Source: Candidatus Woesearchaeota archaeon
Lineage (GTDB): Archaea > Nanobdellota > Nanobdellia > Woesearchaeales > JABGUJ01
Assembly (NCBI GenBank): GCA_018646625.1
Contig: JABGUJ010000001.1
Location: 317,534-381,533, forward strand
Direction of reading: 5' to 3'
DNA length: 64,000 bases
Shown: one piece after another, positions 21,063 through 30,855 of the stretch
Layout: each line of letters opens with the position of its first letter
Position numbering within the stretch: the first letter of the stretch is position 1
Program-made: the position numbers and the translations under genes
The notes under the pieces: generated by a model
The model's database searches: none
What the model was told of the DNA's origin: nothing
What the model saw: only the letters and a program-made list of their open reading frames with translations

Positions 21063-22115
21063 ATGAAGATTTTCAAAAAAGATTTGAAACAAGGATTTGT
21101 AGAACTCCAGACAGAAACACCTGAAGATCTCTGGTACTTGAGCAACATAATAGATACTGGAGATTTAATTAGAGGTAAAACTATTAGAAAAATAAAAATT
21201 GGTGACGCGGATCAAAGAAATGTTAAAATTATCAAGAAACCTGTTTTTCTGAAAATCAATGTAGAACGAAGTGAGTTAACAGATAATATACTAAGATTGT
21301 CGGGCAAAGTAACAGAAGGAACAGACGACATTCCCGCAGGCTCATACCACACGTTTAATGTCGAAGACAGTACACACTTTTCAATCACAAAGAAAGAATG
21401 GTTAAAATATCAACTAGACAAATTAAAAGAAGCAACTGAAGAGAAAGGTTCTGAAATTTTGGTGTGTGTGTTCGATAGAGAAGAAGCAATATTCTCATTA
21501 CTAAAAAAATACGGTTACGAAGTTCTAACAGAAATCAAAGGAGATTCCGAAAGAAAAGTCGAAGGAGTACAGACGACCGGTAACTTCTATAAAGATATTG
21601 TTAAATTACTAACAGAGTACAAAAAAAGATATGAGATTAATCAAATTATTCTTGGAAGTCCCGGATTCTTCAAAGAAGATTTAATGAAACAAATCAATGA
21701 TGCAGATCTAAAAAAATCAATAATTCTAGCTACATGCAACAATACAGGCAAATCAGGAATGAATGAAGTTCTAAAACGTCCCGAAGTTAGAGAGGCGTTA
21801 AAGAAAGACAGAATGTCTCAGGAGATGAAAATAGTCGAACAACTTTTAGAAGAGATATCAAAAGACGGTCAAGCAGCATACGGTGAAAAGCAAGTTAAAG
21901 ATGCAGCAAACGCAGGAGCAATTAAAACATTAATAATCACAGATAATTTCATCAGAGATCAAAGAGAAAAAGAAAAAAGTAAAGACATTGAAAAACTAAT
22001 GAAGCTAACTGAAAAGACAAATGGCGATGTAAAAATCATCACATCAACCCATGATGGCGGGCAAAAAGTGGATGGTTTAGGAGGTATCGCCGCAATTCTA
22101 AGATACAAATTGTAA
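21063..22115 (+). CDS. pelA: mRNA surveillance protein Pelota
   Basis: N-terminal ETPEDLWYLSNIIDTGDLIRGKTIRKI; ITSTHDGGQKVDGLGGIAAILRY C-terminal signature. Confidence 0.95.
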   Translation: MKIFKKDLKQGFVELQTETPEDLWYLSNIIDTGDLIRGKTIRKIKIGDADQRNVKIIKKPVFLKINVERSELTDNILRLSGKVTEGTDDIPAGSYHTFNVEDSTHFSITKKEWLKYQLDKLKEATEEKGSEILVCVFDREEAIFSLLKKYGYEVLTEIKGDSERKVEGVQTTGNFYKDIVKLLTEYKKRYEINQIILGSPGFFKEDLMKQINDADLKKSIILATCNNTGKSGMNEVLKRPEVREALKKDRMSQEMKIVEQLLEEISKDGQAAYGEKQVKDAANAGAIKTLIITDNFIRDQREKEKSKDIEKLMKLTEKTNGDVKIITSTHDGGQKVDGLGGIAAILRYKL

Positions 22116-22175
22116 CCTTTCAAGCCTCAAAGCCATAAATTTCTAAAAGTTCCGCTGTTTCCTGTAAGAGGGTAT

Positions 22176-22262
22176 ATGGCCAAAAAGCCTACGGTTAATA
22201 GGGTCTTTAAAAACCAAAAATTCTGCAGTTTGGTAGTTCTGGAAGGGGGTGAAAAAGCGTAA
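22176..22262 (+). CDS. Possible 28-aa small ORF (MAKKPTVNRVFKNQKFCSLVVLEGGEKA) upstream of a TrmB-family gene
   Basis: ATG preceded by a Shine-Dalgarno-like gagggt; ends TAA about 60 nt before the TrmB ORF. Confidence 0.35.
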   Translation: MAKKPTVNRVFKNQKFCSLVVLEGGEKA

Positions 22263-22324
22263 CATATTAATAGTAGTAGCACTTTTTTAGTCATTAGACA
22301 ATAAAAAACGGGGGTTGATTAATT

Positions 22325-23149
22325 ATGATTGTCAAAGACGAATTTCTCAGCAAGCTGAGGCGCTATTTTGCACTTAACTTGTACGAAGTAAAAATTTGGA
22401 CTGCTTTGCTATCTAGAGGGGTATCTACAGCAGGAGAGTTAAGTGACATTGCAAATGTCCCAAGATCAAGAAGTTATGATGTTCTTGAAAGCCTAGAGAA
22501 AAAAGGTTTTGCAGTTACCAAAATTGGTAAACCAATAAAGTATATCGCAGTTCCACCTTCAGAAGTTATTGAAAGAGTAAAGAAAAACATGAAGGCAGAA
22601 GCAGATGATAAAGTCAGCAGACTTGATCAATTAAGCAACAGCGATGTAATAACTGAATTAAACACACTACATACGCAAGGAATTGAACTTGTTGAGCCAA
22701 GCGATCTATCCGGATCACTAAAAGGCAGACACAACTTATACAATCACCTTGAATTAACAATTCGAAATGCAGAAGAAAGCGTCATTATAATGACGACGAC
22801 CCAAGGCCTTATGAGAAAGATCGAAGGTATGCTCCCAACATTCGAAAAGCTAAAGAAAAGAGGAGTTAGTACCAGAATTTGTGCTCCGATCACAAAAGAG
22901 TGTACTAATGTAATCAAAGAGCTAGGAGATATTGCTGAAGTTAGGCACACGCCATCCAAAGCAAGATTTTGTGTTGTTGATGGTAAAGAAGTTATCTTTA
23001 TGTTGCTAAATGACAGCGAAGTACATCCAACATACGATGTTGGTATATGGGTAAACACACCTTTCTTCGCATCTGCACTTAAAGAATTATTCGACTTGGC
23101 TTGGAAGGGATTAAAACCTCACAAACAAGTTGCAGTGGCTAAACATTAA
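22325..23149 (+). CDS. TrmB-family transcriptional regulator (paralog of 58859..59659)
   Basis: wHTH STAGELSDIANVPRSRSYDVLESLEKKGF plus C-terminal sensor domain. Confidence 0.88.
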   Translation: MIVKDEFLSKLRRYFALNLYEVKIWTALLSRGVSTAGELSDIANVPRSRSYDVLESLEKKGFAVTKIGKPIKYIAVPPSEVIERVKKNMKAEADDKVSRLDQLSNSDVITELNTLHTQGIELVEPSDLSGSLKGRHNLYNHLELTIRNAEESVIIMTTTQGLMRKIEGMLPTFEKLKKRGVSTRICAPITKECTNVIKELGDIAEVRHTPSKARFCVVDGKEVIFMLLNDSEVHPTYDVGIWVNTPFFASALKELFDLAWKGLKPHKQVAVAKH

Positions 23150-23232
23150 GCCACATTTTTTTCTATTTTTCTTTCACCTTATTTCCTAATTATCAATAGC
23201 TTTTTAAATTAAAACCTAATCACCAAAGCACG

Positions 23233-24768
23233 ATGGAAGAGAATAAAATAACATCTACTCTTCACCCGCTAGAACGGAAAATACTCCCTCTACTTTCTAA
23301 ATGTAAAACTTTGAAGGAATTAGTAGAGGCATCTAAATTAAAAGAAGTAGAAGTTATGCGAGCACTACAGTGGCTCTCTAATAAGAATATAGTTAAAATC
23401 CACATCAAACCTAAAGAAACGGTTGAACTTGATGAAAATGGCCTAGCTTATGTAAAAGCAGGTTTGCCTGAAAGAAGATTTCTAGAAGCGATTAAAACCA
23501 AAGCATTGCATTTGGATGCAATTGCAAAGAATGCAAAATTAGTGAGAGAAGAAGTTAATGCTTGTATAGGTTCTTTAAGAAAAAAAGCAGCAATAGAAAT
23601 AACTCCTGATAAAAAGATAAAACTCACAGAACCAGGTAAAAAAATACTATTAAAGGAATCACTTGAAGAAAAATTCTTGAAAAAACTGTCAAAGAAACCA
23701 ATCAACATCAAGGAACTCAATCCAGAAGAAAAGTTCGCACTTCAAAATTTTTTAAAACGTAAACAAATAATAAAACAAGTTCTTGAAAAACTTAGAGAAA
23801 CAGAACTAACTGATTTAGGTAAAAAAGTTATTAAGATAAAGATTAAAACTAGCAGTGACATTGAAAGAGTTACTCCCGAACTTCTAAAAACTGGAAAATG
23901 GAAGAATAAACAGTTTAGAAAGTACGACGTCAAAGCAGATGTTCCTGCACTAAACAGAGGAAAAAGGCACTTCGTTAATCAAGCCACAGACTATGCGAGA
24001 CAAATATGGGTAGAGCTCGGCTTTAAAGAAATGACTGGCCCAATATTAAACACATCATTCTGGAACTTCGATGCATTATTCACAGCACAAGACCACCCTG
24101 TACGAGAACTTCAAGATACATTCTACATTAAACATCCAGCAAAAGGTAAATTACCTCCAAAGAAACTAGTTGAAAATGTTAAAGCAACTCATGAACATGG
24201 TTGGAATTTGGGAAGCACTGGCTGGCAATATTCTTGGAATCCTGAAGACGCAAAAAAGAATGTTCTAAGAACTCACACTACTGTGCTATCCGCACAAACT
24301 CTTGCGGCATTAAAAACCGAAGATCTTCCTGCAAAATTTTTCGCAGTTGGAAAGTGTTTTAGAAACGAAACATTAGACTGGAGTCATCTATTTGAATTTA
24401 ATCAATTCGAAGGTATTGTCGTCGATCCAGACGCAAACTTTAAACACTTATTAGGATACTTGAAAAATTTCTTAACAAAAATAGGATTTCCTAAAGCAAG
24501 ATTTAGGCCTGCATATTTTCCTTATACTGAGATGTCAACAGAAATTGATGTATTCCACCCAGTACACAAAAAATGGTATGAATTAGGTGGCGCAGGAATA
24601 CTAAGACCAGAAGTTGTTGTTCCGTTGCTGGGAAAAGACATACCTGTATTAGCGTGGGGTCCTGGACTAGATAGACAAATGACTGAATTTTACAAAATTG
24701 ATGATCTAAGAGAACTTTACAAAAACGATCTAAAACAATTAAGAGAAATGAAGGAGTGGATGTTGTAA
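23233..24768 (+). CDS. pheS: Phenylalanyl-tRNA synthetase alpha subunit
   Basis: QDTFYIKHPAKGKLPP, THTTVLSAQTL, FQFEG-type motif (FNQFEGIVVD), GGAGILRPEV, GPGLDRQ. Confidence 0.96.
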   Translation: MEENKITSTLHPLERKILPLLSKCKTLKELVEASKLKEVEVMRALQWLSNKNIVKIHIKPKETVELDENGLAYVKAGLPERRFLEAIKTKALHLDAIAKNAKLVREEVNACIGSLRKKAAIEITPDKKIKLTEPGKKILLKESLEEKFLKKLSKKPINIKELNPEEKFALQNFLKRKQIIKQVLEKLRETELTDLGKKVIKIKIKTSSDIERVTPELLKTGKWKNKQFRKYDVKADVPALNRGKRHFVNQATDYARQIWVELGFKEMTGPILNTSFWNFDALFTAQDHPVRELQDTFYIKHPAKGKLPPKKLVENVKATHEHGWNLGSTGWQYSWNPEDAKKNVLRTHTTVLSAQTLAALKTEDLPAKFFAVGKCFRNETLDWSHLFEFNQFEGIVVDPDANFKHLLGYLKNFLTKIGFPKARFRPAYFPYTEMSTEIDVFHPVHKKWYELGGAGILRPEVVVPLLGKDIPVLAWGPGLDRQMTEFYKIDDLRELYKNDLKQLREMKEWML

Positions 24769-24769
24769 A

Positions 24770-26416
24770 ATGCCAAGCATCGTATTAAACAAAAAAGTAT
24801 TTGAAGAACTAATTGGCAAGAAACTCCCTCTCGAAGAGCTGCAAGACAGAATTAGCATGCTTGGAACTGACTTAGACCGAGTCGAAGGTAATGAAATTCA
24901 TGTTGAAGTATTCCCTAACCGCCCGGACATGTTATCTGAGCAAGGATTCGCAAGAGCGTTCTCCGCATTCATTGGATCCAAAACAGGATTAAGAGAATAT
25001 AAGCTAAAAGATAGTAAAGAAAAAGTAATCATCGACAAATCAGTAATAGATGTGCGACCGTTCACTGCATGTGCGATTGTAAAGAACATTAACTTCAACG
25101 ACGAGAAGATAAGAGAAATAATTCAGATTCAAGAAAAACTCCACATCACATACTGCAGAAATAGAAAAAAAGCAGCCATTGGAGTCTATCCTATGGAAAA
25201 AATAAAATGTCCAATTACTTTCTTCGCAGAAGATCCTAAAAAAGTAAAGTTTCAACCTTTAGAGTGCGATAAAGAAATGACAGGTTTGCAAATATTAAGT
25301 CAGCACCCTACCGGAAGAGATTATGCGCATTTACTAGAAGAACAAAAGAAATTCCCGTTCTTTAAAGATGCTAACGGACAAATACTTTCTATGCCTCCTG
25401 TAATCAACTCACACGTTACTGGTAAAATCACAGAGAAAACAAAGGAAGTATTCATCGAGTGCAGCGGATTTGATTTCAATACTCAATTGGTATGTTTAAA
25501 CATCATTGTAACCGCGCTTGCAGACATGGGTGGAGAAATCTGCTCAATGGAACTAGAATATCCTGATACTAAAAAAGTAACACCAGACCTTAGTCCAAGA
25601 AAAATTAAATTCGACTTAGATTATTGTAATAAACTTCTAGGATTAGATCTAAGAATGCATGAAGCTGCTAAACTATTTGAAAGAATGGGATTAAGCTTGG
25701 AAAAAGACGACGTTCTCATCCCTAGATACAGAGCAGATATTCTACATCAAATGGATTTAGTAGAAGACGTCGCCATAGCATATGGCTATGAAAACTTCGA
25801 ACATCAAATTCCTAAAGTTGCCACAATTGGAGAAATCGCACCAATTGAACAATTCAAAAGTAAGATCTCAAGGATTTTGGTCGGACTTGGAATGTTAGAA
25901 ACAAACACATATCATCTGATTAGCAAAGACGCACACAACGTCAGAATGAATAATGAAATGGATGTTATAGAGCTTGAGAATCCTGTTAACGTCGAGTACG
26001 ATATACTAAGAGGCTGGATGATTCCTAGTATGTTAGGCGTACTAAAAGACAATAAACATAACGAATATCCTCAGAACATATTCGAAATCGGTACAATCTT
26101 TAAGCACAGCACTAAAACAGAAACACTAGTTGAAGAAAATGAACGGCTGGGTGTATGTTTATGTAGTAAAAATGTCACATTCACAAAAATAAAGCAAGTA
26201 TTTGATTGTTTAATGAACGCCATTAATCTAGAATACGAAATAAAAGAAGTAGAGCACGGATCATTCATATCAGGTAGGACTGCAAGAGTAAGTGTCAAAG
26301 GCAAAGACGTAGCGTACATCGGAGAAATACACCCTCAAGTTCTTGAAAACTGGGATTTAGATGTACCTTGTGCAGCTTTTGAATTAAACGTAACAGAAAT
26401 CTTTAAATTTTTTTAA
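24770..26416 (+). CDS. pheT: Phenylalanyl-tRNA synthetase beta subunit
   Basis: Directly downstream of pheS; HVEVFPNRPDMLSEQGFARA, PPVINSHVTGKI, YGYENFEHQIP. Confidence 0.96.
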   Translation: MPSIVLNKKVFEELIGKKLPLEELQDRISMLGTDLDRVEGNEIHVEVFPNRPDMLSEQGFARAFSAFIGSKTGLREYKLKDSKEKVIIDKSVIDVRPFTACAIVKNINFNDEKIREIIQIQEKLHITYCRNRKKAAIGVYPMEKIKCPITFFAEDPKKVKFQPLECDKEMTGLQILSQHPTGRDYAHLLEEQKKFPFFKDANGQILSMPPVINSHVTGKITEKTKEVFIECSGFDFNTQLVCLNIIVTALADMGGEICSMELEYPDTKKVTPDLSPRKIKFDLDYCNKLLGLDLRMHEAAKLFERMGLSLEKDDVLIPRYRADILHQMDLVEDVAIAYGYENFEHQIPKVATIGEIAPIEQFKSKISRILVGLGMLETNTYHLISKDAHNVRMNNEMDVIELENPVNVEYDILRGWMIPSMLGVLKDNKHNEYPQNIFEIGTIFKHSTKTETLVEENERLGVCLCSKNVTFTKIKQVFDCLMNAINLEYEIKEVEHGSFISGRTARVSVKGKDVAYIGEIHPQVLENWDLDVPCAAFELNVTEIFKFF

Positions 26417-26420
26417 ATAA

Positions 26421-26966
26421 TCATTTCTTCAAATATTCATTAGCTTTCAAAATCAGAACACAACTAGGGGAGTGAGTTATCTCACCAGTCATGACCATAT
26501 TCATAGCTTCTTCGAACTTCATCTTAACCATTTCAATCTGCTCAGTACCTTCTAAATTAGATTCAGAGAACGTCAGATCTTTTGCCAAAAACAAAGTTGC
26601 AGGGGAATTAATCATACTAGTAAAAGGATCAACTAATCCCAAATCAATAAACTCTTTTGCTTCTATACCTAGTTCCTCTTTTAATTCTCTTTTGGCAGTA
26701 TCTTCAGGCACATCCTCTCCTTCCATGCCCCCGCTAGCGGCTTCTATACTATAGCGATTAACAGCATAACGAAATTCCTTAACTAAATAAACAAATCCCT
26801 CTTCATCTATGGGCAATACAGAAATTCCCGAAAGCATCTTGATTGTTCCATAAATACCTGGATTACCGTCTGGACGCACAACTTTATCCTCTACTACTTT
26901 AATCCAAGGATTTTCATACTTAACGGAACTACTTTCGATAGTCCAATCTCCTCGTTTAGATGTCAT
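26421..26966 (-). CDS. NUDIX hydrolase (ADP-ribose pyrophosphatase-like)
   Basis: EAASGGMEGEDVPEDTAKRELKEELGIEA (Nudix box). Confidence 0.9.
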   Translation of the reverse strand: MTSKRGDWTIESSSVKYENPWIKVVEDKVVRPDGNPGIYGTIKMLSGISVLPIDEEGFVYLVKEFRYAVNRYSIEAASGGMEGEDVPEDTAKRELKEELGIEAKEFIDLGLVDPFTSMINSPATLFLAKDLTFSESNLEGTEQIEMVKMKFEEAMNMVMTGEITHSPSCVLILKANEYLKK

Positions 26967-27027
26967 AAAAGATAGAATAAATCAAAGATATATAAAATAA
27001 ATTAAAAAATAAAATGAGAAAAAGCAA

Positions 27028-27249
27028 TTATTGCTCTTTCTTTTCTGCAAGTTGTTTTTCTCTTGCTTCTTTGAAATCTTTATGCAAAAATACAATTTGA
27101 TTAGCAGCTTCCTTACCCATTCTAAGAACTTTGTGAGGTTGCTTCTTTAAATCTTGAAGTCTTAAGACAAGCTCATCAATTGCATCGTCTGAAAGAACAA
27201 TCTGCATAAGTTTTGGTTTTGCTTCGTTTTCTTTATTTTCTTCTACCAT
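27028..27249 (-). CDS. Small conserved hypothetical protein
   Basis: 73-aa ORF immediately downstream of the L14e gene, same strand. Confidence 0.65.
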   Translation of the reverse strand: MVEENKENEAKPKLMQIVLSDDAIDELVLRLQDLKKQPHKVLRMGKEAANQIVFLHKDFKEAREKQLAEKKEQ

Positions 27250-27264
27250 TTTTGCACCACCTAA

Positions 27265-27705
27265 TTAGGATTTTTTAACATCTTCCTTCTTTTCTTCTAA
27301 AGGAACTTTTTCTTCAACCTTTGGTTCAGCTTTTGGAACTTCTACCTTAGGTTCTTCCTTTTTTTCAGTCTTTGCCGCTTTCTTAGGTTTCTCTTCTTCT
27401 TTTTCTTTAACCTTTCTCTGCTTAGTAGGCTTAGACAATACTTTCTTAGCTTTTTTATTCCAAACAGGCAAACCAAGTTTTTTGAACTCAGCTTCAACTT
27501 CTTCGTGTGTTGCCCCTTTCTTTATGTCCAGAACTTCACCTGTAGGATCTAAATGTTTAGCATTTATTTTTTTTCGTCTAACATCTCCATCAATTAGAAC
27601 AAAAACATCATCTATTACATCTACTACTACACATTTTCTTCCAGAATCTCTGCCTGCTATTTTAACAGCAACTCTTCCAACTTCAAACATAGTGTATACC
27701 TCCAA
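27265..27705 (-). CDS. rpl14e: Ribosomal protein L14e with Lys/Glu-rich C-terminal extension
   Basis: FEVGRVAVKIAGRDSGRKCVVVDVIDDVFVLIDGDVRRKKINAKHLDP. ORF-track start (27705) may be a few codons upstream of the true start (MFEVGR). Confidence 0.92.
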   Translation of the reverse strand: MEVYTMFEVGRVAVKIAGRDSGRKCVVVDVIDDVFVLIDGDVRRKKINAKHLDPTGEVLDIKKGATHEEVEAEFKKLGLPVWNKKAKKVLSKPTKQRKVKEKEEEKPKKAAKTEKKEEPKVEVPKAEPKVEEKVPLEEKKEDVKKS

Positions 27706-27793
27706 TAAATAACACAGAATAAGACTCTTCCATAATCCCCCTACACCTGAATTAGGCCTCTTGTTACCAAAGAGGATTCAACGGAGTAAAGAA

Positions 27794-28087
27794 TTATTCT
27801 GATCTTGCTATTGCAACAATTATTTTTCTTGAGCATGCTGAACACAGCTTGCCACCGAAAGGTCTCTCAGGTCTTCTTCCAGATTTAGGAATCTTGCTCA
27901 ACTTAGCAGGTGTTTCTCTTGGAACTCCTTTCAAAACAGCTCCGCAAGTACCACAAACAGCTTTAGATGGCTTCCTAGCTCTATAATGTAAAACAGATTT
28001 ACTACTAGGAGTCCTCACGTAAACCCTTCTTTGGGACCTTGACTTTCTTTTACCTTCTGGCATGAACCCTCGAAAAAAACAAGGCAC
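27794..28087 (-). CDS. rpl34e: Ribosomal protein L34e
   Basis: RVYVRTPSSKSVLHYRARKPSKAVCGTCGAVLKGVPRE...RPFGGKLCSACSRKII. The start is probably MPEGKRKSRSQRR, downstream of the ORF-track start. Confidence 0.93.
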   Translation of the reverse strand: MPCFFRGFMPEGKRKSRSQRRVYVRTPSSKSVLHYRARKPSKAVCGTCGAVLKGVPRETPAKLSKIPKSGRRPERPFGGKLCSACSRKIIVAIARSE

Positions 28088-28211
28088 TTATAAAGCTTTC
28101 CAAGCCAAAACAAAAGGTTTATAAATTGCATTTTTCAGAAAAACGATAGATTGATTTAAAAAGGCGCCAGAAAGCCTATATTGCACAAAATCACATTCAG
28201 AGGGAGACTAA

Positions 28212-28895
28212 GTGAAGATATCTAACCAAGTAATTGAAGACGTTGTGAGAGAAGTCTCGGGAGATAATGTAATTCCTTTGGTAAAACTTCTAAAAAACAA
28301 GACCAATGTTTCAGAGTTCGTTTTAGCAGAAAAACTTGAAATCGAAATAAACTCAGTAAGAAACATGCTTTACAGATTATATCAAGCAAACTTAGTTTCA
28401 TTCATTCGAAGAAAAGACAAAAAGAAAGGCTGGTACATATATTACTGGACATTTAATGCTAAACGAATCAAATATCTTCTTATTGACATTTACAAAAAGA
28501 GAGTTGAAAGACTAACTGATAAATTAAAACTTGAAGAAGGTCATCAATTTTTTATTTGCCCTAACAAGTGTGTCAGAATGGAGTTCGAGAACGCAACAGA
28601 TTTTGAATTCAAGTGTCCTGAGTGCGGAGAGTTAATGTTGTTACATGACAATTCTGATAAGATAACTGAATTGAAAAAAGATATCATAGAACACGAAGCT
28701 AAACTAAAAAACGCACTACCTAAAGAGAAAAAGGTTATAGTAAAAAAAGAAAAAGTTGAACCTAAAAAGAAGGTAGTGAAAAAGAAAGTTGTTAAGAAAA
28801 AAGTAGTGAAAAAGAAAGTTGTTAAAAAAAAGGTAGTTAAGAAAAAAGTAGTGAAAAAGAAAGTTGTTAAAAAGAAGAAAACAGCTAAAAAATAA
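28212..28895 (+). CDS. tfe: Transcription factor E (TFE alpha) with long Lys/Val repeat tail
   Basis: wHTH then Zn ribbon FICPNKCVRMEFENATDFEFKCPECGELM; C-terminal (KKKVV)n. GTG start. Confidence 0.9.
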   Translation: MKISNQVIEDVVREVSGDNVIPLVKLLKNKTNVSEFVLAEKLEIEINSVRNMLYRLYQANLVSFIRRKDKKKGWYIYYWTFNAKRIKYLLIDIYKKRVERLTDKLKLEEGHQFFICPNKCVRMEFENATDFEFKCPECGELMLLHDNSDKITELKKDIIEHEAKLKNALPKEKKVIVKKEKVEPKKKVVKKKVVKKKVVKKKVVKKKVVKKKVVKKKVVKKKKTAKK

Positions 28896-28897
28896 TT

Positions 28898-29803
28898 CTA
28901 ATTAAACATCCAAGGATATGCTCTTCTTAATTCTTCAATAAACACAGACGATTTATAGATGCCTAGTTCAGAGATTATTCCGGTGATTAAAACAGAATCC
29001 ACCGACTCAAACGCATAATTATTAATTCCGATTCCTTTGGATGGTTTATCCCATACTTCTTTCCTATGCCTCATTTCGATTTTCTCATCAAAACCAAACA
29101 ACGTCTTGGGATCAAATTTCCATGAGTTGGTACAACAATAAAAAGGAACATCAAAATTAGTACAAATCTGTGCAGCCAACTCGGAACCAATTTTATTGAT
29201 AACTTTACCTTCCGTAGAAACCGCATCAGCACCAATCAAAGCAAGATCTGCTTTACGCAATGCAAGCCGCATAGCACTATCAACATACAAAGTCACAGGA
29301 ATCCCTGCTGCGGCCAACTCAGTTGCAGTTTTTCTACCCTGAAACAACGGTCGCGTCTCCGTATTATGAACTTCAAATCTTTTACCTTGCCTTTTTGCTT
29401 CTAATAAAATCTTAACAACAGTTGAAGAATGACAATGTGTATAGATTACCATTCCGTTCTTAATCTTATTCGCTCCAAATTCAATTATTTTCTTATTCGA
29501 ATCAGCGAAATCCTTTAGAACTCCATTAACTCTTTCAATCAACGTTCTGACAATATCAGATTCCTTATGTTTAGGTAAGTGAGCAAAGATATATTCCAAC
29601 GCATTCCTCATACAAGGTTCTGTAGGCCGCGTAGCAAACAATTCATCCTTTGCAGCATGCAACTCTTTCAACAAATCTTTAGAAGTTTTAGCTTTCGATT
29701 CATCAACAACACAAACTAAAGACTTAACTGCCTCTTTAGCCACATTCTCTGCCCCTTGAATCTTGAGAGAGATAATATCATTAACTATTTGTTTATAACC
29801 CAT
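28898..29803 (-). CDS. Ribose-1,5-bisphosphate isomerase / eIF2B-like protein
   Basis: THCHSSTVVKILLEAKRQGKRFEVHNTETRPLFQGRKTATELAAAGIPVT; LIGADAVSTEGKVINKIGS. Confidence 0.88.
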   Translation of the reverse strand: MGYKQIVNDIISLKIQGAENVAKEAVKSLVCVVDESKAKTSKDLLKELHAAKDELFATRPTEPCMRNALEYIFAHLPKHKESDIVRTLIERVNGVLKDFADSNKKIIEFGANKIKNGMVIYTHCHSSTVVKILLEAKRQGKRFEVHNTETRPLFQGRKTATELAAAGIPVTLYVDSAMRLALRKADLALIGADAVSTEGKVINKIGSELAAQICTNFDVPFYCCTNSWKFDPKTLFGFDEKIEMRHRKEVWDKPSKGIGINNYAFESVDSVLITGIISELGIYKSSVFIEELRRAYPWMFN

Positions 29804-29842
29804 AATAAAAACACTCCGAAAGAGCTATTTAAATATTTATCA

Positions 29843-30490
29843 CTACTTCTTAATCTTCAAATAATCCAACTCAGGTTTAAAGACATATGCGAGATGTTCA
29901 TCAAAATATCCACAACGAAAATGTTCTAAGGGAATTCCTGTTCGCTTACTAAGCATCAATGCATAAAAGTAAATTTGCGTGGTCGCATATTTTTCCTTGT
30001 GTGCTTTAGGTTTAAAGTCCCAAATCCATATATCTCCGTTCTCTACACAGAGTGCATCTATATGTCCACTTAATGGACCAACATCTTCAAAAAAATCTCC
30101 AAATTTACATCCAGACATTGCTTCTAATTCTTCAGGCATTATCCAAATAGGTACTTCAACTGCCAAAGTATTATCATCCATCTCCAACATAGTAACTTGA
30201 ACATTAGAATGCGCTGTTTTGTACCTACCAACATCTAATCCAATCTGTGCCATCGCAGAAATTTCATGCCCTTTGATAACTTTAATATCGTCTTCAGGTA
30301 TATCTAAATTAAACCGTAAGGCGGATGATCTTGGGCCTGTAGTGAAATGAACGTCGGGACAATCTCGAAACATCTCATCCAAAAATAACCTTAAAGAATT
30401 ATAATTCTCAATACAAAGATTATCAATCTTTTGCGAATGCAGACGATAATGATAGAACCAACCGTGTTTAAAAGAAGTATGCCTAATCAT
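29843..30490 (-). CDS. PD-(D/E)XK superfamily nuclease, Cas4/RecB-like, stand-alone
   Basis: GHIDALCVENGDIWIWDFKPKAHKEKYATTQIYFYALMLSKRTG (E/D...DxK...QxxxYA pattern). Confidence 0.7.
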   Translation of the reverse strand: MIRHTSFKHGWFYHYRLHSQKIDNLCIENYNSLRLFLDEMFRDCPDVHFTTGPRSSALRFNLDIPEDDIKVIKGHEISAMAQIGLDVGRYKTAHSNVQVTMLEMDDNTLAVEVPIWIMPEELEAMSGCKFGDFFEDVGPLSGHIDALCVENGDIWIWDFKPKAHKEKYATTQIYFYALMLSKRTGIPLEHFRCGYFDEHLAYVFKPELDYLKIKK

Positions 30491-30523
30491 ATAAAGAAAA
30501 TAGAAAAAAGAAGGTATATAAAA

Positions 30524-30757
30524 TTACCTTTTCTTCCTTTTGCTTCGAAGCATGGACTCAATTTTTCGTTCTTCTTTTTCAATGAGTTCTTCTTCTTTTG
30601 CAATTCTCAAAGTAATTCGTTCGATGTTTTCATCCATCCTTGAAATTCTTCTTTCAAGCAATACCAGAATTCTTAAACTGTATACAATCGCTGCCAATGT
30701 ACCAACGATAACCGCTAATGTTATTCCTTCAAGACCGAGACCAGCCATGACATTCAC
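30524..30757 (-). CDS. Small membrane protein with coiled-coil tail
   Basis: One TM segment followed by charged helix. Confidence 0.6.
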   Translation of the reverse strand: MNVMAGLGLEGITLAVIVGTLAAIVYSLRILVLLERRISRMDENIERITLRIAKEEELIEKEERKIESMLRSKRKKR

Positions 30758-30855
30758 CTCTTTGATTCATTCTAGATTATAAACATCTAGTATACCAACT
30801 TTCAGGTTTCTCTTATATAAAAAGCTTACCTTTTAATAATACAGAAATTAAGGAG

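Noticed and set aside
28740-28892. Short tandem repeat suggestive of a CRISPR or minisatellite
   Set aside because: In frame coding for the KKKVV tail of TFE; units are contiguous with no spacers.
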